Notes under the pieces: generated by a model
Told to the model about the DNA's origin: nothing
What the model saw: the letters and a program-made list of their open reading frames with translations, nothing else
Database searches by the model: none
Program-made: the position numbers and the translations under genes
Origin: a virus
IMG/VR virus record: IMGVR_UViG_3300044630_006293
Span: 146,832 to 210,831 of that record
Direction: 5' to 3' (one strand)
Length of the DNA stretch: 64,000 nucleotides
In this document: one piece after another, positions 6,503 to 13,578 of the stretch
Numbering within the stretch: position 1 is the stretch's first letter
Layout: each line of letters starts with the position of its first letter

Positions 6503-7540
6503 TCAGAAAGGAAGTTCTTCGTCAGTGTCATCAACACTAACAGCGTTTGCAGCAACACCAACAGGAGTTGATTCTGCACGTGCTGAGTTCTTCCACAGAT
6601 CGATAGCAATAGACTTGTTATCTACAACCATGGTAAAACGACCACAAGGTGCATTGACTGCAGCGTACTGATCTTTAGGAACCAGATTGCCACCTTCATC
6701 AACAGTGATGATTTGTTGAGCGCCAGCCCAGTTAGTTGTCCATTGACGACTCATGTTGCCAATAGCCTTGATGCGGTCTTCAGCTTTCTTGACTTTAACC
6801 TGTGACCAGCTTGTTTGTGCTGCGAGTTCAGCTTTAAGCAACGCTGCTTCTTTACGAAGACGAACGATACGACTAAACTGATCAACGCTTGCATCAACGA
6901 GGTTCAAGAAGCCCTGACCAGTGCGAGACTGATTACGGTCAACAGTACCAAGTTCAAAGCTGGTAATAGGAATGCCTGCTTCGTGAGCATATGCTGCTAC
7001 GATGTTTCCGCGATTCTGCATTGTACCAAGAACGTCAACGGCACCTGCAGCTTTAAAAGCATCAAATGCGTGTTGGATTCCTGATTCAGATGCACCAAAT
7101 TGCTGGAACAACAAGGGCATACCCTCATTAAATTTCAAGCCAATGCGTGAAGCTGTATCGAGGAACGTTTGTTCGTCGAGTGGCTTAGCAGCAGAAGCAT
7201 TTACAGTTGCGCGTAGCAATTCAGGTAAAGTCATTGTTTCACCATCAACAATAAGCTCAACTTCCATCTTTACAGGCTTGAAAATACCAGTAACGATTTT
7301 GTAAGTTTCACCAGTGTATGGGGACTTTTGCTGAATTACGCTCATGCGGGTGAGGCTTGCTTCATGAAGAGTTGCATATGCCGGCACTTCAATACCGTTA
7401 ACGCTACCTTTGAATGCAATCCGACGACCTGCGTGGAGTGTAGTGGTACGACCAGTAGTCTCAAAGACTTCAGGTGTATCAGCTACGGATGAGAAAAGCT
7501 CGGCATCAAAACCAAACTTTGAAAGTATGTTATTGCTCAT
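6503..7540 (-). CDS. Hypothetical protein with an SSB-like acidic C-terminal tip
   Basis: 345 residues, soluble. It ends SVDDTDEELPF, closely resembling the acidic Pro-Phe tip through which bacterial and phage single-strand DNA-binding proteins recruit partners. The body shows a beta-rich N-terminal half (about 25-110), helices at 120-240 and a beta segment at 300-325. I do not see a clear OB fold. It may be the phage SSB or a replication protein mimicking the tip. It is one of the largest genes of the left arm. Confidence 0.6.
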   Translation of the reverse strand: MSNNILSKFGFDAELFSSVADTPEVFETTGRTTTLHAGRRIAFKGSVNGIEVPAYATLHEASLTRMSVIQQKSPYTGETYKIVTGIFKPVKMEVELIVDGETMTLPELLRATVNASAAKPLDEQTFLDTASRIGLKFNEGMPLLFQQFGASESGIQHAFDAFKAAGAVDVLGTMQNRGNIVAAYAHEAGIPITSFELGTVDRNQSRTGQGFLNLVDASVDQFSRIVRLRKEAALLKAELAAQTSWSQVKVKKAEDRIKAIGNMSRQWTTNWAGAQQIITVDEGGNLVPKDQYAAVNAPCGRFTMVVDNKSIAIDLWKNSARAESTPVGVAANAVSVDDTDEELPF

Positions 7541-7569
7541 GATATAAATATTCCTTTTTGTTGTGTTTC

Positions 7570-7770
7570 TTACTGTTGTGTTTCTTCAGCATTGTGAATA
7601 GGGGGCTGATTCCCCTTTTCTTTGGTGGAACCGCTAGTTTCAGCGAATCCAGCTAAGAACTCATCTTTAAGACTCTTGCTCGTTGAAGCTGTCTTATTTG
7701 GAAGTGACTTTGCACCAGCGAATACTTTGCCAGTAATAGAGCCAATTTTCTTAGATGTAATATTCTTCAT
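7570..7770 (-). CDS. Hypothetical basic protein
   Basis: 66 residues; the N-terminal 35 are lysine-rich, the C-terminal part polar and acidic. Ribosome site GGAGAAAC before the ATG. Function unknown. Confidence 0.55.
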   Translation of the reverse strand: MKNITSKKIGSITGKVFAGAKSLPNKTASTSKSLKDEFLAGFAETSGSTKEKGNQPPIHNAEETQQ

Positions 7771-7784
7771 GTGTTTCTCCTGTG

Positions 7785-7844
7785 TTAATTATCGTAAAAA
7801 GAACCGAATAGTGTATCGAGTAGGTCTAGTAGCCAGTCAAACAT
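7785..7844 (-). CDS. Very small hydrophobic/acidic peptide
   Basis: 19 residues (MFDWLLDLLDTLFGS...), amphipathic. It starts at ATG directly after the TAA of the 36-residue gene upstream, and has GGAGG at a good distance inside that gene. Short, so only moderate support. Confidence 0.4.
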   Translation of the reverse strand: MFDWLLDLLDTLFGSFYDN

Positions 7845-7955
7845 TTAACGTTTTCCTCCATTTTTAGGTCCCCTTTTCTTGAATGAACCTTGAATGTAGA
7901 GAACGCTTAGAAAAGATACTAGACCTACTACGATATATATACTTAATGTGATCAT
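7845..7955 (-). CDS. Single-pass membrane peptide
   Basis: 36 residues: one membrane helix (about 2-21) and a basic tail (KKRGPKNGGKR). Its ATG overlaps the TGA of the preceding gene (ATGA), which supports both frames and implies coupled translation. Confidence 0.55.
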   Translation of the reverse strand: MITLSIYIVVGLVSFLSVLYIQGSFKKRGPKNGGKR

Positions 7956-8119
7956 GCAGAGCGTTTAATTTCGCCAGACAAGTCCTGATCATAAATACGA
8001 ACAGGAGCAAGGTTGACGCGTTTACGCCATTTGATTGTTCCATTAGCTAGTGCGATGTTTAGAATGACTGATTGTACAAAAAGTAAACTAAACATTCCGC
8101 TGAAGTACCAATACCACAT
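7952..8119 (-). CDS. Small membrane protein
   Basis: 55 residues: hydrophobic N-terminal half (MWYWYFSGMFSLLFVQSVILN) and a polar basic tail. The ATG overlaps the TAA of the gene above by one base (TAATG), and its own TGA overlaps the next ATG. Part of a tight small-membrane-protein operon. Confidence 0.6.
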   Translation of the reverse strand: MWYWYFSGMFSLLFVQSVILNIALANGTIKWRKRVNLAPVRIYDQDLSGEIKRSA

Positions 8120-8418
8120 TAGACTGATTCCATTTCTGCTATTTTAATGCTATTGTTGTACCATTCGACTAGTGTGTTACCTATTTTTCCGTAGCGGGTA
8201 ATGTTTTCGTTGTAGCCGGCGTAATCAATAAAGTATTGAGTACCATCCATAAGCTCAATTTTAACTTCACCATGAGTAGTATGATCAATAATCATAAGAG
8301 CGTTTAGATTCATGTCTAGGCGAATGTAAGCTTGACCACCGTTGTAGTGATAAAGTCTATATTCTGCTGCAGCAAGGTCAATAAGTTCCAATGATTGTAG
8401 AAATGTAATCTTATTCAT
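8119..8418 (-). CDS. Hypothetical protein
   Basis: 99 residues, mainly beta (YRLYHYNGGQAYIRLD..., VKIELMDGTQYFIDY). Excellent ribosome site CAGGAGGAA. Leads the small operon running to 7785. Function unknown. Confidence 0.65.
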   Translation of the reverse strand: MNKITFLQSLELIDLAAAEYRLYHYNGGQAYIRLDMNLNALMIIDHTTHGEVKIELMDGTQYFIDYAGYNENITRYGKIGNTLVEWYNNSIKIAEMESV

Positions 8419-8440
8419 TATATTCCTCCTGATAGTTAGT

Positions 8441-8530
8441 TTATTTTTTTGTTACGAAGCCGGCGATGTATGCACCGAAGATGCGTACGCGTTGGCTAAT
8501 TGCAATAATAGTATTTTTAATGAAAAACAT
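8441..8530 (-). CDS. Small basic peptide
   Basis: 29 residues (MFFIKNTIIAISQRVRIFG...), amphipathic and basic, possibly membrane-associated. The ribosome site is weak. It follows the 33-residue gene by two bases. Confidence 0.4.
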   Translation of the reverse strand: MFFIKNTIIAISQRVRIFGAYIAGFVTKK

Positions 8531-8532
8531 GA

Positions 8533-8634
8533 TTATTTATGCTTTCTTGAGACGAGTTTGTTGCCGGCAAAGTAACCGATAACGAAACATATTGTTGTTA
8601 TAAGGATTGATATATTCTTCTTTAAGTTATTCAT
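8533..8634 (-). CDS. Single-pass membrane peptide
   Basis: 33 residues: short basic N-terminus, one membrane helix (ISILITTICFVIGYFAG), basic tail. Preceded by CCAAGAAAGGCAAA, a variant of the CCAAGAAAAGGG element found before other left-arm genes. Confidence 0.5.
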   Translation of the reverse strand: MNNLKKNISILITTICFVIGYFAGNKLVSRKHK

Positions 8635-8654
8635 TTTGCCTTTCTTGGTTTAGA

Positions 8655-8698
8655 ATAAAAATAAAAGTGAGTGGCTAGTAAGACACTAACCACCCACT
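8655..8698 (-). terminator. Strong intrinsic terminator
   Basis: A 14-bp stem with two G-U pairs (AGTGGGTGGTTAGT with ACTAGCCACTCACT) and a 5-nt loop, followed on the minus strand by TTTTATTTTTATT. It closes the gene at 8726-8956. Confidence 0.85.
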
Positions 8699-8725
8699 GA
8701 TATTTGTGGAGGTGCTCGCAAAATG

Positions 8726-8956
8726 CTAGTTGCCAAACATTTTATCCCAACATTTAGGATGTATGCCTGTCATAAAGATTTCACGTTCATCTGGACCTAG
8801 GAATGGGAAAGCGTCTTGAATAAGAAGAGTTCCAGAATTCCAAGATTCATACTTAGATTTATCCACAATAATTTTATTATCTTCCTTACATACATAGCAT
8901 GCAGGTGATGTAACAATAATTGTATCTGTTGAGTTATTTGAGTAGTTATATTCCAT
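8726..8956 (-). CDS. Conserved actinophage-type hypothetical protein
   Basis: 76 residues with CYVC near the N-terminus, then YESWNSGTLLIQDAFPFLGPDEREIFMTGIHPKCWDKMFG. The pattern of a CxxC, an 'iQdaFPfL' segment, 'RE' and 'hpkCWd' is one I associate with a family of small proteins common in phages of Actinobacteria; the cysteines probably bind zinc. Function unknown. Confidence 0.65.
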   Translation of the reverse strand: MEYNYSNNSTDTIIVTSPACYVCKEDNKIIVDKSKYESWNSGTLLIQDAFPFLGPDEREIFMTGIHPKCWDKMFGN

Positions 8957-9127
8957 GTTAGTCTCCCTTTTCTTGGGTAGTTTGGTTTATGTACTTTGGG
9001 TCCTATAGTTTTTAAAACATTTTTTTAGAATATTTAGCTCCGCGTGTCTTGAAGTTCACCGAGAACTTAAGCATACTGCGAAGCATTTGATTATGAAGTG
9101 GCTCCGGAGGAGTCGCTGATTAATCAA
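8957..9127 (-). promoter_or_regulatory. Structured leader with CCAAGAAAAGGG element
   Basis: The untranslated RNA before the 8956 start carries GCTTCGC/GCGGAGC enclosing a perfect AAGTTC-TCGGT-GAACTT hairpin (about 9040-9090), then CTACCCAAGAAAAGGGAG at about 8964-8981, ten bases before the ATG. The same 3' element recurs at 9402-9418 and 10018-10034. Confidence 0.5.
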
Positions 9128-9204
9128 AACAAAAAATAGGTATTAGTACTCCCGCAGACCAGAGTTGCAAGTCCGCGAGAGTACTAATTGGGGGATACCT
9201 ATTT
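9128..9204 (-). terminator. Large intrinsic terminator
   Basis: AAATAGGTAT pairs with ATACCTATTT (9195-9204 with 9134-9143) and inside it TTAGTACTC pairs with GAGTACTAA; T-rich tail on the minus strand. It overlaps the last codons of the 9199-9357 gene. Confidence 0.75.
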
Positions 9205-9357
9205 GGTTACGAATTTCCATTTAATGGAATCTAAGATAACCATGTTATTAATAACACGAGCAAAGAAAGGATCAGCTTTCCGCGCGTTGATTAGAGCAAT
9301 CTGTAGAGTCTGTGACGATTCTTCAGACATTAGCTCACGGATAGGATATGTATTCAC
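9199..9357 (-). CDS. Hypothetical small protein, GTG start
   Basis: 52 residues from GTG at 9357, chosen because AGGAGGT lies five to six bases upstream; the ATG at 9393 has no site. The protein is short and helical (REL, SEESSQTLQIALINARK). Function unknown. Confidence 0.55.
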   Translation of the reverse strand: MNTYPIRELMSEESSQTLQIALINARKADPFFARVINNMVILDSIKWKFVTK

Positions 9358-9401
9358 GTTGCACCTCCTAGTGCTACTATGGGAAAGTCGCAAAGGACAA
9401 T

Positions 9402-9536
9402 CCCCTTTTCTTGGGTAGAGGGGGGTTGAGCAGTTTTGCGCAGAGCATACTCAGGCTCCGTCTGTGCATTTTACCAAGGACTACAGATATCCTTGAACCC
9501 CGTCGGGTAAGCAGTTTAAAGACATACTCAGGTCTT
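9402..9536 (-). promoter_or_regulatory. Leader with two hairpins sharing the loop CTGAGTAT
   Basis: Two hairpins have different stems but the same 8-nt loop: AAGAC-CTGAGTAT-GTCTT (9519-9536) and GGAGC-CTGAGTAT-GCTCT (about 9442-9459). Each is followed by AAACTGCTTACCC or AAAACTGCTCAACC. The leader ends in CTACCCAAGAAAAGGGG (9402-9417) before the gene at 9357. Conserved loop with changed stem pairs suggests a selected RNA structure, perhaps a protein-binding site. Confidence 0.55.
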
Positions 9537-9542
9537 CACGAG

Positions 9543-9974
9543 TCACCAAGGTTCGTCGTTATCATCCACAACTGGAGACTGGAATTCAAGTTCTGTTACC
9601 AAACCCTTAAGGTCGGTAAAGAACTCGTCTTCTTCTTCAGTTGTAGCAACGACTACTTGCTTGTCAGTGACACGCATAGCAGCCTTGAGTGCAGCAAAGT
9701 CCGCGAATTTGATATTCATGGAACCGTTGCTGGTTGCTTGGATGGCGGTCAAATCAATGACCAACGTGGCTACCTTTTTGCCGAAGATTTCCCGCAAGAA
9801 ATTAGCCATGTTAACTTGAGCCGACTTAGTAGGTAGATTAACCCACACAGTAGACTCAGGAAACAGTGGGCTAGTTTTGCCAGAAATAGGCTTGAGCCAC
9901 AAGGAAGACTTGTTCACGTCCGGAGAAGTGTTCAAGTAGACCTCAGTTTGCATTGCGTTGAGTGTATCACTCAT
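9543..9974 (-). CDS. Hypothetical protein with acidic C-terminal tip
   Basis: 143 residues, mixed alpha/beta; contains SSLWLKPISGK, VNLPTKSAQVNMANFLREIFGKKVATLVIDL and a C-terminus ending VVDDNDEPW. Ribosome site GGAGGT. The acidic tail ending in an aromatic again recalls SSB-type tips. Function unknown. Confidence 0.6.
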   Translation of the reverse strand: MSDTLNAMQTEVYLNTSPDVNKSSLWLKPISGKTSPLFPESTVWVNLPTKSAQVNMANFLREIFGKKVATLVIDLTAIQATSNGSMNIKFADFAALKAAMRVTDKQVVVATTEEEDEFFTDLKGLVTELEFQSPVVDDNDEPW

Positions 9975-10017
9975 TTTGGCACCTCCAAGTGCTTGATGTT
10001 GTGGGTATCGGTTGATA

Positions 10018-10230
10018 TCCCTTTTCTTGGATAGACCACGCCGAAGCGCAACTACCCGAGATTTTGCTGTGAGTCTTGCGTGGACTTTCCGCGCAGTGAC
10101 TTTAGAATATACGCTTAGCGAGCCCCCACAGGGCGAGCGTAGCGTTGGCAGATAAGTGTTGCGTGGGGTTTCCGCGCAGTGACTTTAGAATGTAGGCGTA
10201 GCGAGTCCTCACGGGACGAGCGTAGCGTTG
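10018..10230 (-). promoter_or_regulatory. Leader with duplicated 72-bp structured repeat
   Basis: Two direct repeats of 72 bp (10076-10147 and 10159-10230; 83-bp period). Within them the hairpins GTCC-cgtga-GGAC and GCCC-tgtgg-GGGC differ by a compensatory U-A to C-G change, which supports base pairing. Both also keep TGCG/CGCA pairing near CGCGGAAA. The leader ends with CTATCCAAGAAAAGGGA (10018-10034), upstream of the gene at 9974. Confidence 0.6.
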
Positions 10231-10342
10231 ATAGGGGAGTGTGAACCACGAAGGTAGCCCGGAGTTGTTCCGGAGACTCGAGGTAGGCCCTTTCTGGGGA
10301 CTGATTGAGTCCTCCCCTAGGGTTTTAGAATAACTCTAACTA

Positions 10343-13123
10343 CTACTTGTCCCTGTTACGGAACCAGAGCATTGCCTCATAGAAGTACTCAAGGACCATA
10401 TGGTCAGAGTTCTTGGGAGAGGTGAAGAGCCAACGATCAAAGTTATTCCGGTCGTCGTGCTTGAGCTTGACTGACTCAGACTTCCTGATGTAGGACATGC
10501 GAGTCATGCTCAGGATGAACTTGTGGAACTTGACATCGTCGTTGAGCCTTTCCTTGTAGGAGGCAAAACGATCAGCTATGGCAATTGCTACATTGTCATA
10601 GTGCTCAGAGATTGCAGCTTTGTCGTTCTTGATGTTTGCAGGAACGGTGAACTGGTTCTTGAGCTCCGTAACGAGTTTGCGGAAACGATCCTCATTCTGG
10701 CCATGGATGGTGATGTTCAACTCAGGGATCTCCTTGATGTTGACGTTCAGCCAGCTAATCATCTTGTTGTGAGTCTCACGCACCATCATTTCACGAGGGA
10801 TCATGAAGTCACGAACAATCGGAGACTGCTCAGGAGAAAGATTGCCAAGCCAGCTATTGATGGCCCTGCTCTGCTTGAGGCGAATACATGCAGCATTCAT
10901 GTTGCGACTGTACCACCAGTAGGCATCGATCTTCTTCTCAGTTACGAGAGTTGCAAGAGTATTGTCAGACCACTTGACCAAAGTACTGAGGTCGTTCTTG
11001 TCACCCTTGCACTGTTGCAGAGCGTCAATCATATCCTCGTTTGCACATGGCAGAGTGTTGAATGGGGAATCGTAGGTGCTATACCAAAGCATCTTGGTCT
11101 TAACTTGACCACCAACTCCTGCTCCCTTATAGAGAGAGGTGTTATAGTTGTAGCGAGTAAGTTCCCAGTTCCAAACAGGGTGCTGAGGACGGTCAGATCC
11201 ACGAACCTTGGATGGAAGCTTGCCATTGCGAGCAGTGCTGTTGAACTTGTCAAAGTCCTTCTCGTAGATGGTAGGAAGGTTGATTCCGTCATCCTTACCA
11301 AGGAAAACAGGTCCAAACCCGTCTACATCCATGATATGAAACTCACTCCAGTCATTTGGGGTGCGAACAATGAATGCCACAAGGCGAGTATTGTTATCCT
11401 TAGTCACCATTAGGCGAATATGAACTCCAATCTCATCATCAAGGTCTGCACCACCAAGTTTGCCAAGGATCTCAGCAGCTTGATTACCAGGGATCATGAA
11501 TGTCTGAGTTTCCTCATGGTACATGCCCTCGTCGCTTGTAAGGTCTACATCATAGCCAGCAAGGTAAACAACCTCTTTGGTCATGACATAAGCACGATAA
11601 GCCCATGGCATGAAGACGAATGACTTCTTTGACTTGGACGGAGCTTTCCAACAGGTGCCTACTTTACGAAGGCTGCCAGTGTTGTCATACTCATCCAGGA
11701 ACATCTTCTTGAGTCCATTTGCTCGCATGAACATCATAGTCTGGCTGATACCAATACCAAGGTCAAGATCATTAAGCATTGCTGCCATCTTGTTTGTCTT
11801 GGACGTGAACTGGCCATCATTGATGTGAGAGATCTTCTCAGCCTCAGTGGTTGCACGTTCTGGCATGATGTTATTGAGCATCTCGATATCCTTGCCCTCT
11901 ACCATGTCGTCGAAAGCTTTATCCAGCACAACCTGGAAGGTATCAAGCATCTCGCCAAACTCAAATACACCAGGAATTCCCTGATATTGAGCAAGCATCT
12001 GATCATTAGTCTTGACTATGCCAGGACCATGGTGTGGTTCCAGTGTAATCATTTCCCAAGTACCATCAGTGCCAAACTCCTTCTTGAAGTTATCCACAGA
12101 TGTAAAGATGTCATATGTCTCACCTTTACCAATGATACCAAGCTTACGAAAGCGAGCATTGATCTTATCACGTTGTCCAGTGATGAGGTTACCCTTGATC
12201 AAGCCAGCTACACCATTCACGTTTGTAACAATACGAACGGTATGGTTGGTGATCTTATTATCATTTATCTGACGCACAATGTGACCATGGCCACTATTGC
12301 GATAGACATACCGTACTGTTTCTACGGCACCGATAGAGATACCATCCATAGTCTTCTCAGCAGCAAGGTCATCAACCAGGTGAGGAAGAGCTTTGCGGAT
12401 CTCCTGATAGGACAAGACCTTGATACGGAGCTTCTTGCTGTCACCTTTGTGAACTGCATATCCACTAACGGACTTGACTAGTTCCACAAGACGCTTTACC
12501 ATCTTATCGGAGTTGCCAATAACAAAGCCATACTTAGCCATGTTGACATAGTCTTTGCTGTTGTAGCCCTTGATACGGATGGTGGTTTCTGCATCGAAGT
12601 CAGCATAACCAAAGATGATATCCTTAGGCTTGCTGATAAGAGATGAATCAACCTTCTGATGGTCACCAGTGAATGGGTTCTTGAAAGCTGTGATGGTTAC
12701 ACAAAAGCTCTCATGAGAAAACCGATCCTCAAGCATGGCAAACTTGTAGTTACCACGGTTGATTTCGTGAACGATGACAACACCTATCTTGGTGAGCCAA
12801 TAATCAGGATCGTTAGTAATAACACGGCTGATTACTGTGTCGTTAATTGTGGTAGTTTCAATCAAGTATTCCTTGATCATAGCACCTCCTTGGGTAGTGG
12901 TCTTTACCATGTTTGGCTCCTTTTTGTTGTCCTGAATATTTACATCAGGGTTAAGGTGGTTAGTGGTCCGGTCAAAAGGCTGAGTGACCTCTTGCTTGGG
13001 AGCACCTTTGATTGTGCCGGACTTCTGGTCCAAGAGAAGCTGGGAAGCAACTGCATAGCTGCTATCAGCCTCAACGGGGATCCATATATCGGATCCGGTA
13101 TACTTGACGAGATATGTCTTCAT
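10343..13123 (-). CDS. Large early protein with an RNA-polymerase-beta'-like ADxDxE motif
   Basis: 926 residues, the largest left-arm gene. Around residue 557-570 it reads GGADLDDEIGVHIRLM, close to the NADFDGDQMAVHV catalytic loop of RNA polymerase beta' and the DxDGD loop of QDE-1/YonO-type two-barrel polymerases; the third acid is Glu564. This suggests a single-subunit phage polymerase, but nothing else is diagnostic by eye. The start at 13123 has AAAGGAG and a structured leader. Two internal ATGs, Met72 (12910, after AAAAAGGAG) and Met82 (12880, after AAGGAGGT), have good sites, so shorter forms are likely. GC content is higher than in the right arm and CGG codons occur in frame (for example codons 52 and 892). 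Confidence 0.7.
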   Translation of the reverse strand: MKTYLVKYTGSDIWIPVEADSSYAVASQLLLDQKSGTIKGAPKQEVTQPFDRTTNHLNPDVNIQDNKKEPNMVKTTTQGGAMIKEYLIETTTINDTVISRVITNDPDYWLTKIGVVIVHEINRGNYKFAMLEDRFSHESFCVTITAFKNPFTGDHQKVDSSLISKPKDIIFGYADFDAETTIRIKGYNSKDYVNMAKYGFVIGNSDKMVKRLVELVKSVSGYAVHKGDSKKLRIKVLSYQEIRKALPHLVDDLAAEKTMDGISIGAVETVRYVYRNSGHGHIVRQINDNKITNHTVRIVTNVNGVAGLIKGNLITGQRDKINARFRKLGIIGKGETYDIFTSVDNFKKEFGTDGTWEMITLEPHHGPGIVKTNDQMLAQYQGIPGVFEFGEMLDTFQVVLDKAFDDMVEGKDIEMLNNIMPERATTEAEKISHINDGQFTSKTNKMAAMLNDLDLGIGISQTMMFMRANGLKKMFLDEYDNTGSLRKVGTCWKAPSKSKKSFVFMPWAYRAYVMTKEVVYLAGYDVDLTSDEGMYHEETQTFMIPGNQAAEILGKLGGADLDDEIGVHIRLMVTKDNNTRLVAFIVRTPNDWSEFHIMDVDGFGPVFLGKDDGINLPTIYEKDFDKFNSTARNGKLPSKVRGSDRPQHPVWNWELTRYNYNTSLYKGAGVGGQVKTKMLWYSTYDSPFNTLPCANEDMIDALQQCKGDKNDLSTLVKWSDNTLATLVTEKKIDAYWWYSRNMNAACIRLKQSRAINSWLGNLSPEQSPIVRDFMIPREMMVRETHNKMISWLNVNIKEIPELNITIHGQNEDRFRKLVTELKNQFTVPANIKNDKAAISEHYDNVAIAIADRFASYKERLNDDVKFHKFILSMTRMSYIRKSESVKLKHDDRNNFDRWLFTSPKNSDHMVLEYFYEAMLWFRNRDK

Positions 13124-13209
13124 GACATTCTCCTTTCCCTCAGCTTTATACTGAGAAGATAACAGGAACCGCCTGTTGACGGGGATTCAGGGATCTCTAC
13201 CCTATCCGT
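13124..13209 (-). promoter_or_regulatory. Structured leader, copy A
   Basis: Read on the minus strand: a GGAT...ATCC hairpin with inner GGG/CCC, the hairpin AACAGG-cggtt-CCTGTT (13161-13177), then CTCAG-tataaag-CTGAG next to the AAAGGAG ribosome site of the 926-residue gene. Nearly the same module stands before the gene at 13414. Confidence 0.6.
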
Positions 13210-13247
13210 AAAAAAAGAGCTCCCCCAGAGCCGAAGCCCTGAGGGAG
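13210..13247 (-). terminator. Intrinsic terminator with TTCG loop
   Basis: CTCCCTCAGGGC-TTCG-GCTCTGGGGGAG hairpin followed by a run of seven T on the minus strand. It closes the small gene at 13277-13414. Confidence 0.85.
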
Positions 13248-13276
13248 ACACGTTTCTTATATACTTCTGAGGATAG

Positions 13277-13414
13277 TTAGTCCTCGTCAGCAGGGTCACA
13301 GATGCAGCCTTCAAAGCCACAATCCTGACACCTGCCAGTGTAGTATTCTTCGCTAGACACACAATCAATATCACATTGATCGATGGTGTGCAAGCAGTCT
13401 GGACAGTACCTCAT
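13277..13414 (-). CDS. Small zinc-ribbon protein
   Basis: 45 residues from ATG at 13414, set by AAGGAG six bases upstream. Cysteine-rich: CPDC, CDIDC, then CQDCGFEGCIC, enough for one or two zinc sites; acidic C-terminus DPADED. It lies between two copies of the same leader-terminator unit. Function unknown. Confidence 0.6.
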   Translation of the reverse strand: MRYCPDCLHTIDQCDIDCVSSEEYYTGRCQDCGFEGCICDPADED

Positions 13415-13499
13415 GGCACTCTCCTTTCCCCCAGCTTGATACTGAGAAAGTAACAGGAACCGCCTGTTGACGGGGATAAGAGATCGGTCTCCTATCCAT
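13415..13499 (-). promoter_or_regulatory. Structured leader, copy B
   Basis: Same order as copy A: GGATAGGAGA-ccga-TCTCTTATCC hairpin, AACAGG-cggtt-CCTGTT, CTCAG-tatcaag-CTGGG, then AAAGGAG. The first hairpin differs in sequence from copy A but keeps its pairing, supporting a functional structure. Confidence 0.6.
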
Positions 13500-13538
13500 A
13501 AAAAAAAAGTTCCCCCAGAGCCGAAGCCCCAGGGGAAC
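13500..13538 (-). terminator. Strong intrinsic terminator with TTCG loop
   Basis: GTTCCCCTGGGGC-TTCG-GCTCTGGGGGAAC followed by nine T on the minus strand. It ends the gene at 13579-13854 just before leader B begins. Confidence 0.9.
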
Positions 13539-13578
13539 AATTTTCTTATTTTTAATTAACCTTATTTACTAATAGGTA

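Noticed and set aside
9411-9836. 141-codon plus-strand open frame
   Set aside because: It runs across the structured leader and antisense to the 9543-9974 gene.
10285-10320. Terminator after the 926-residue gene
   Set aside because: GGGGAggACT/AGTCCCC can pair but has a bulge and no T tract on the minus strand, so it was not called.
10523-11413. 296-codon plus-strand open frame
   Set aside because: Antisense to the 926-residue gene, without ribosome site or protein-like composition.
11825-12481. Plus-strand open frames within the 926-residue gene
   Set aside because: Antisense shadows with no ribosome sites; the minus-strand frame has strong leader, start and length support.
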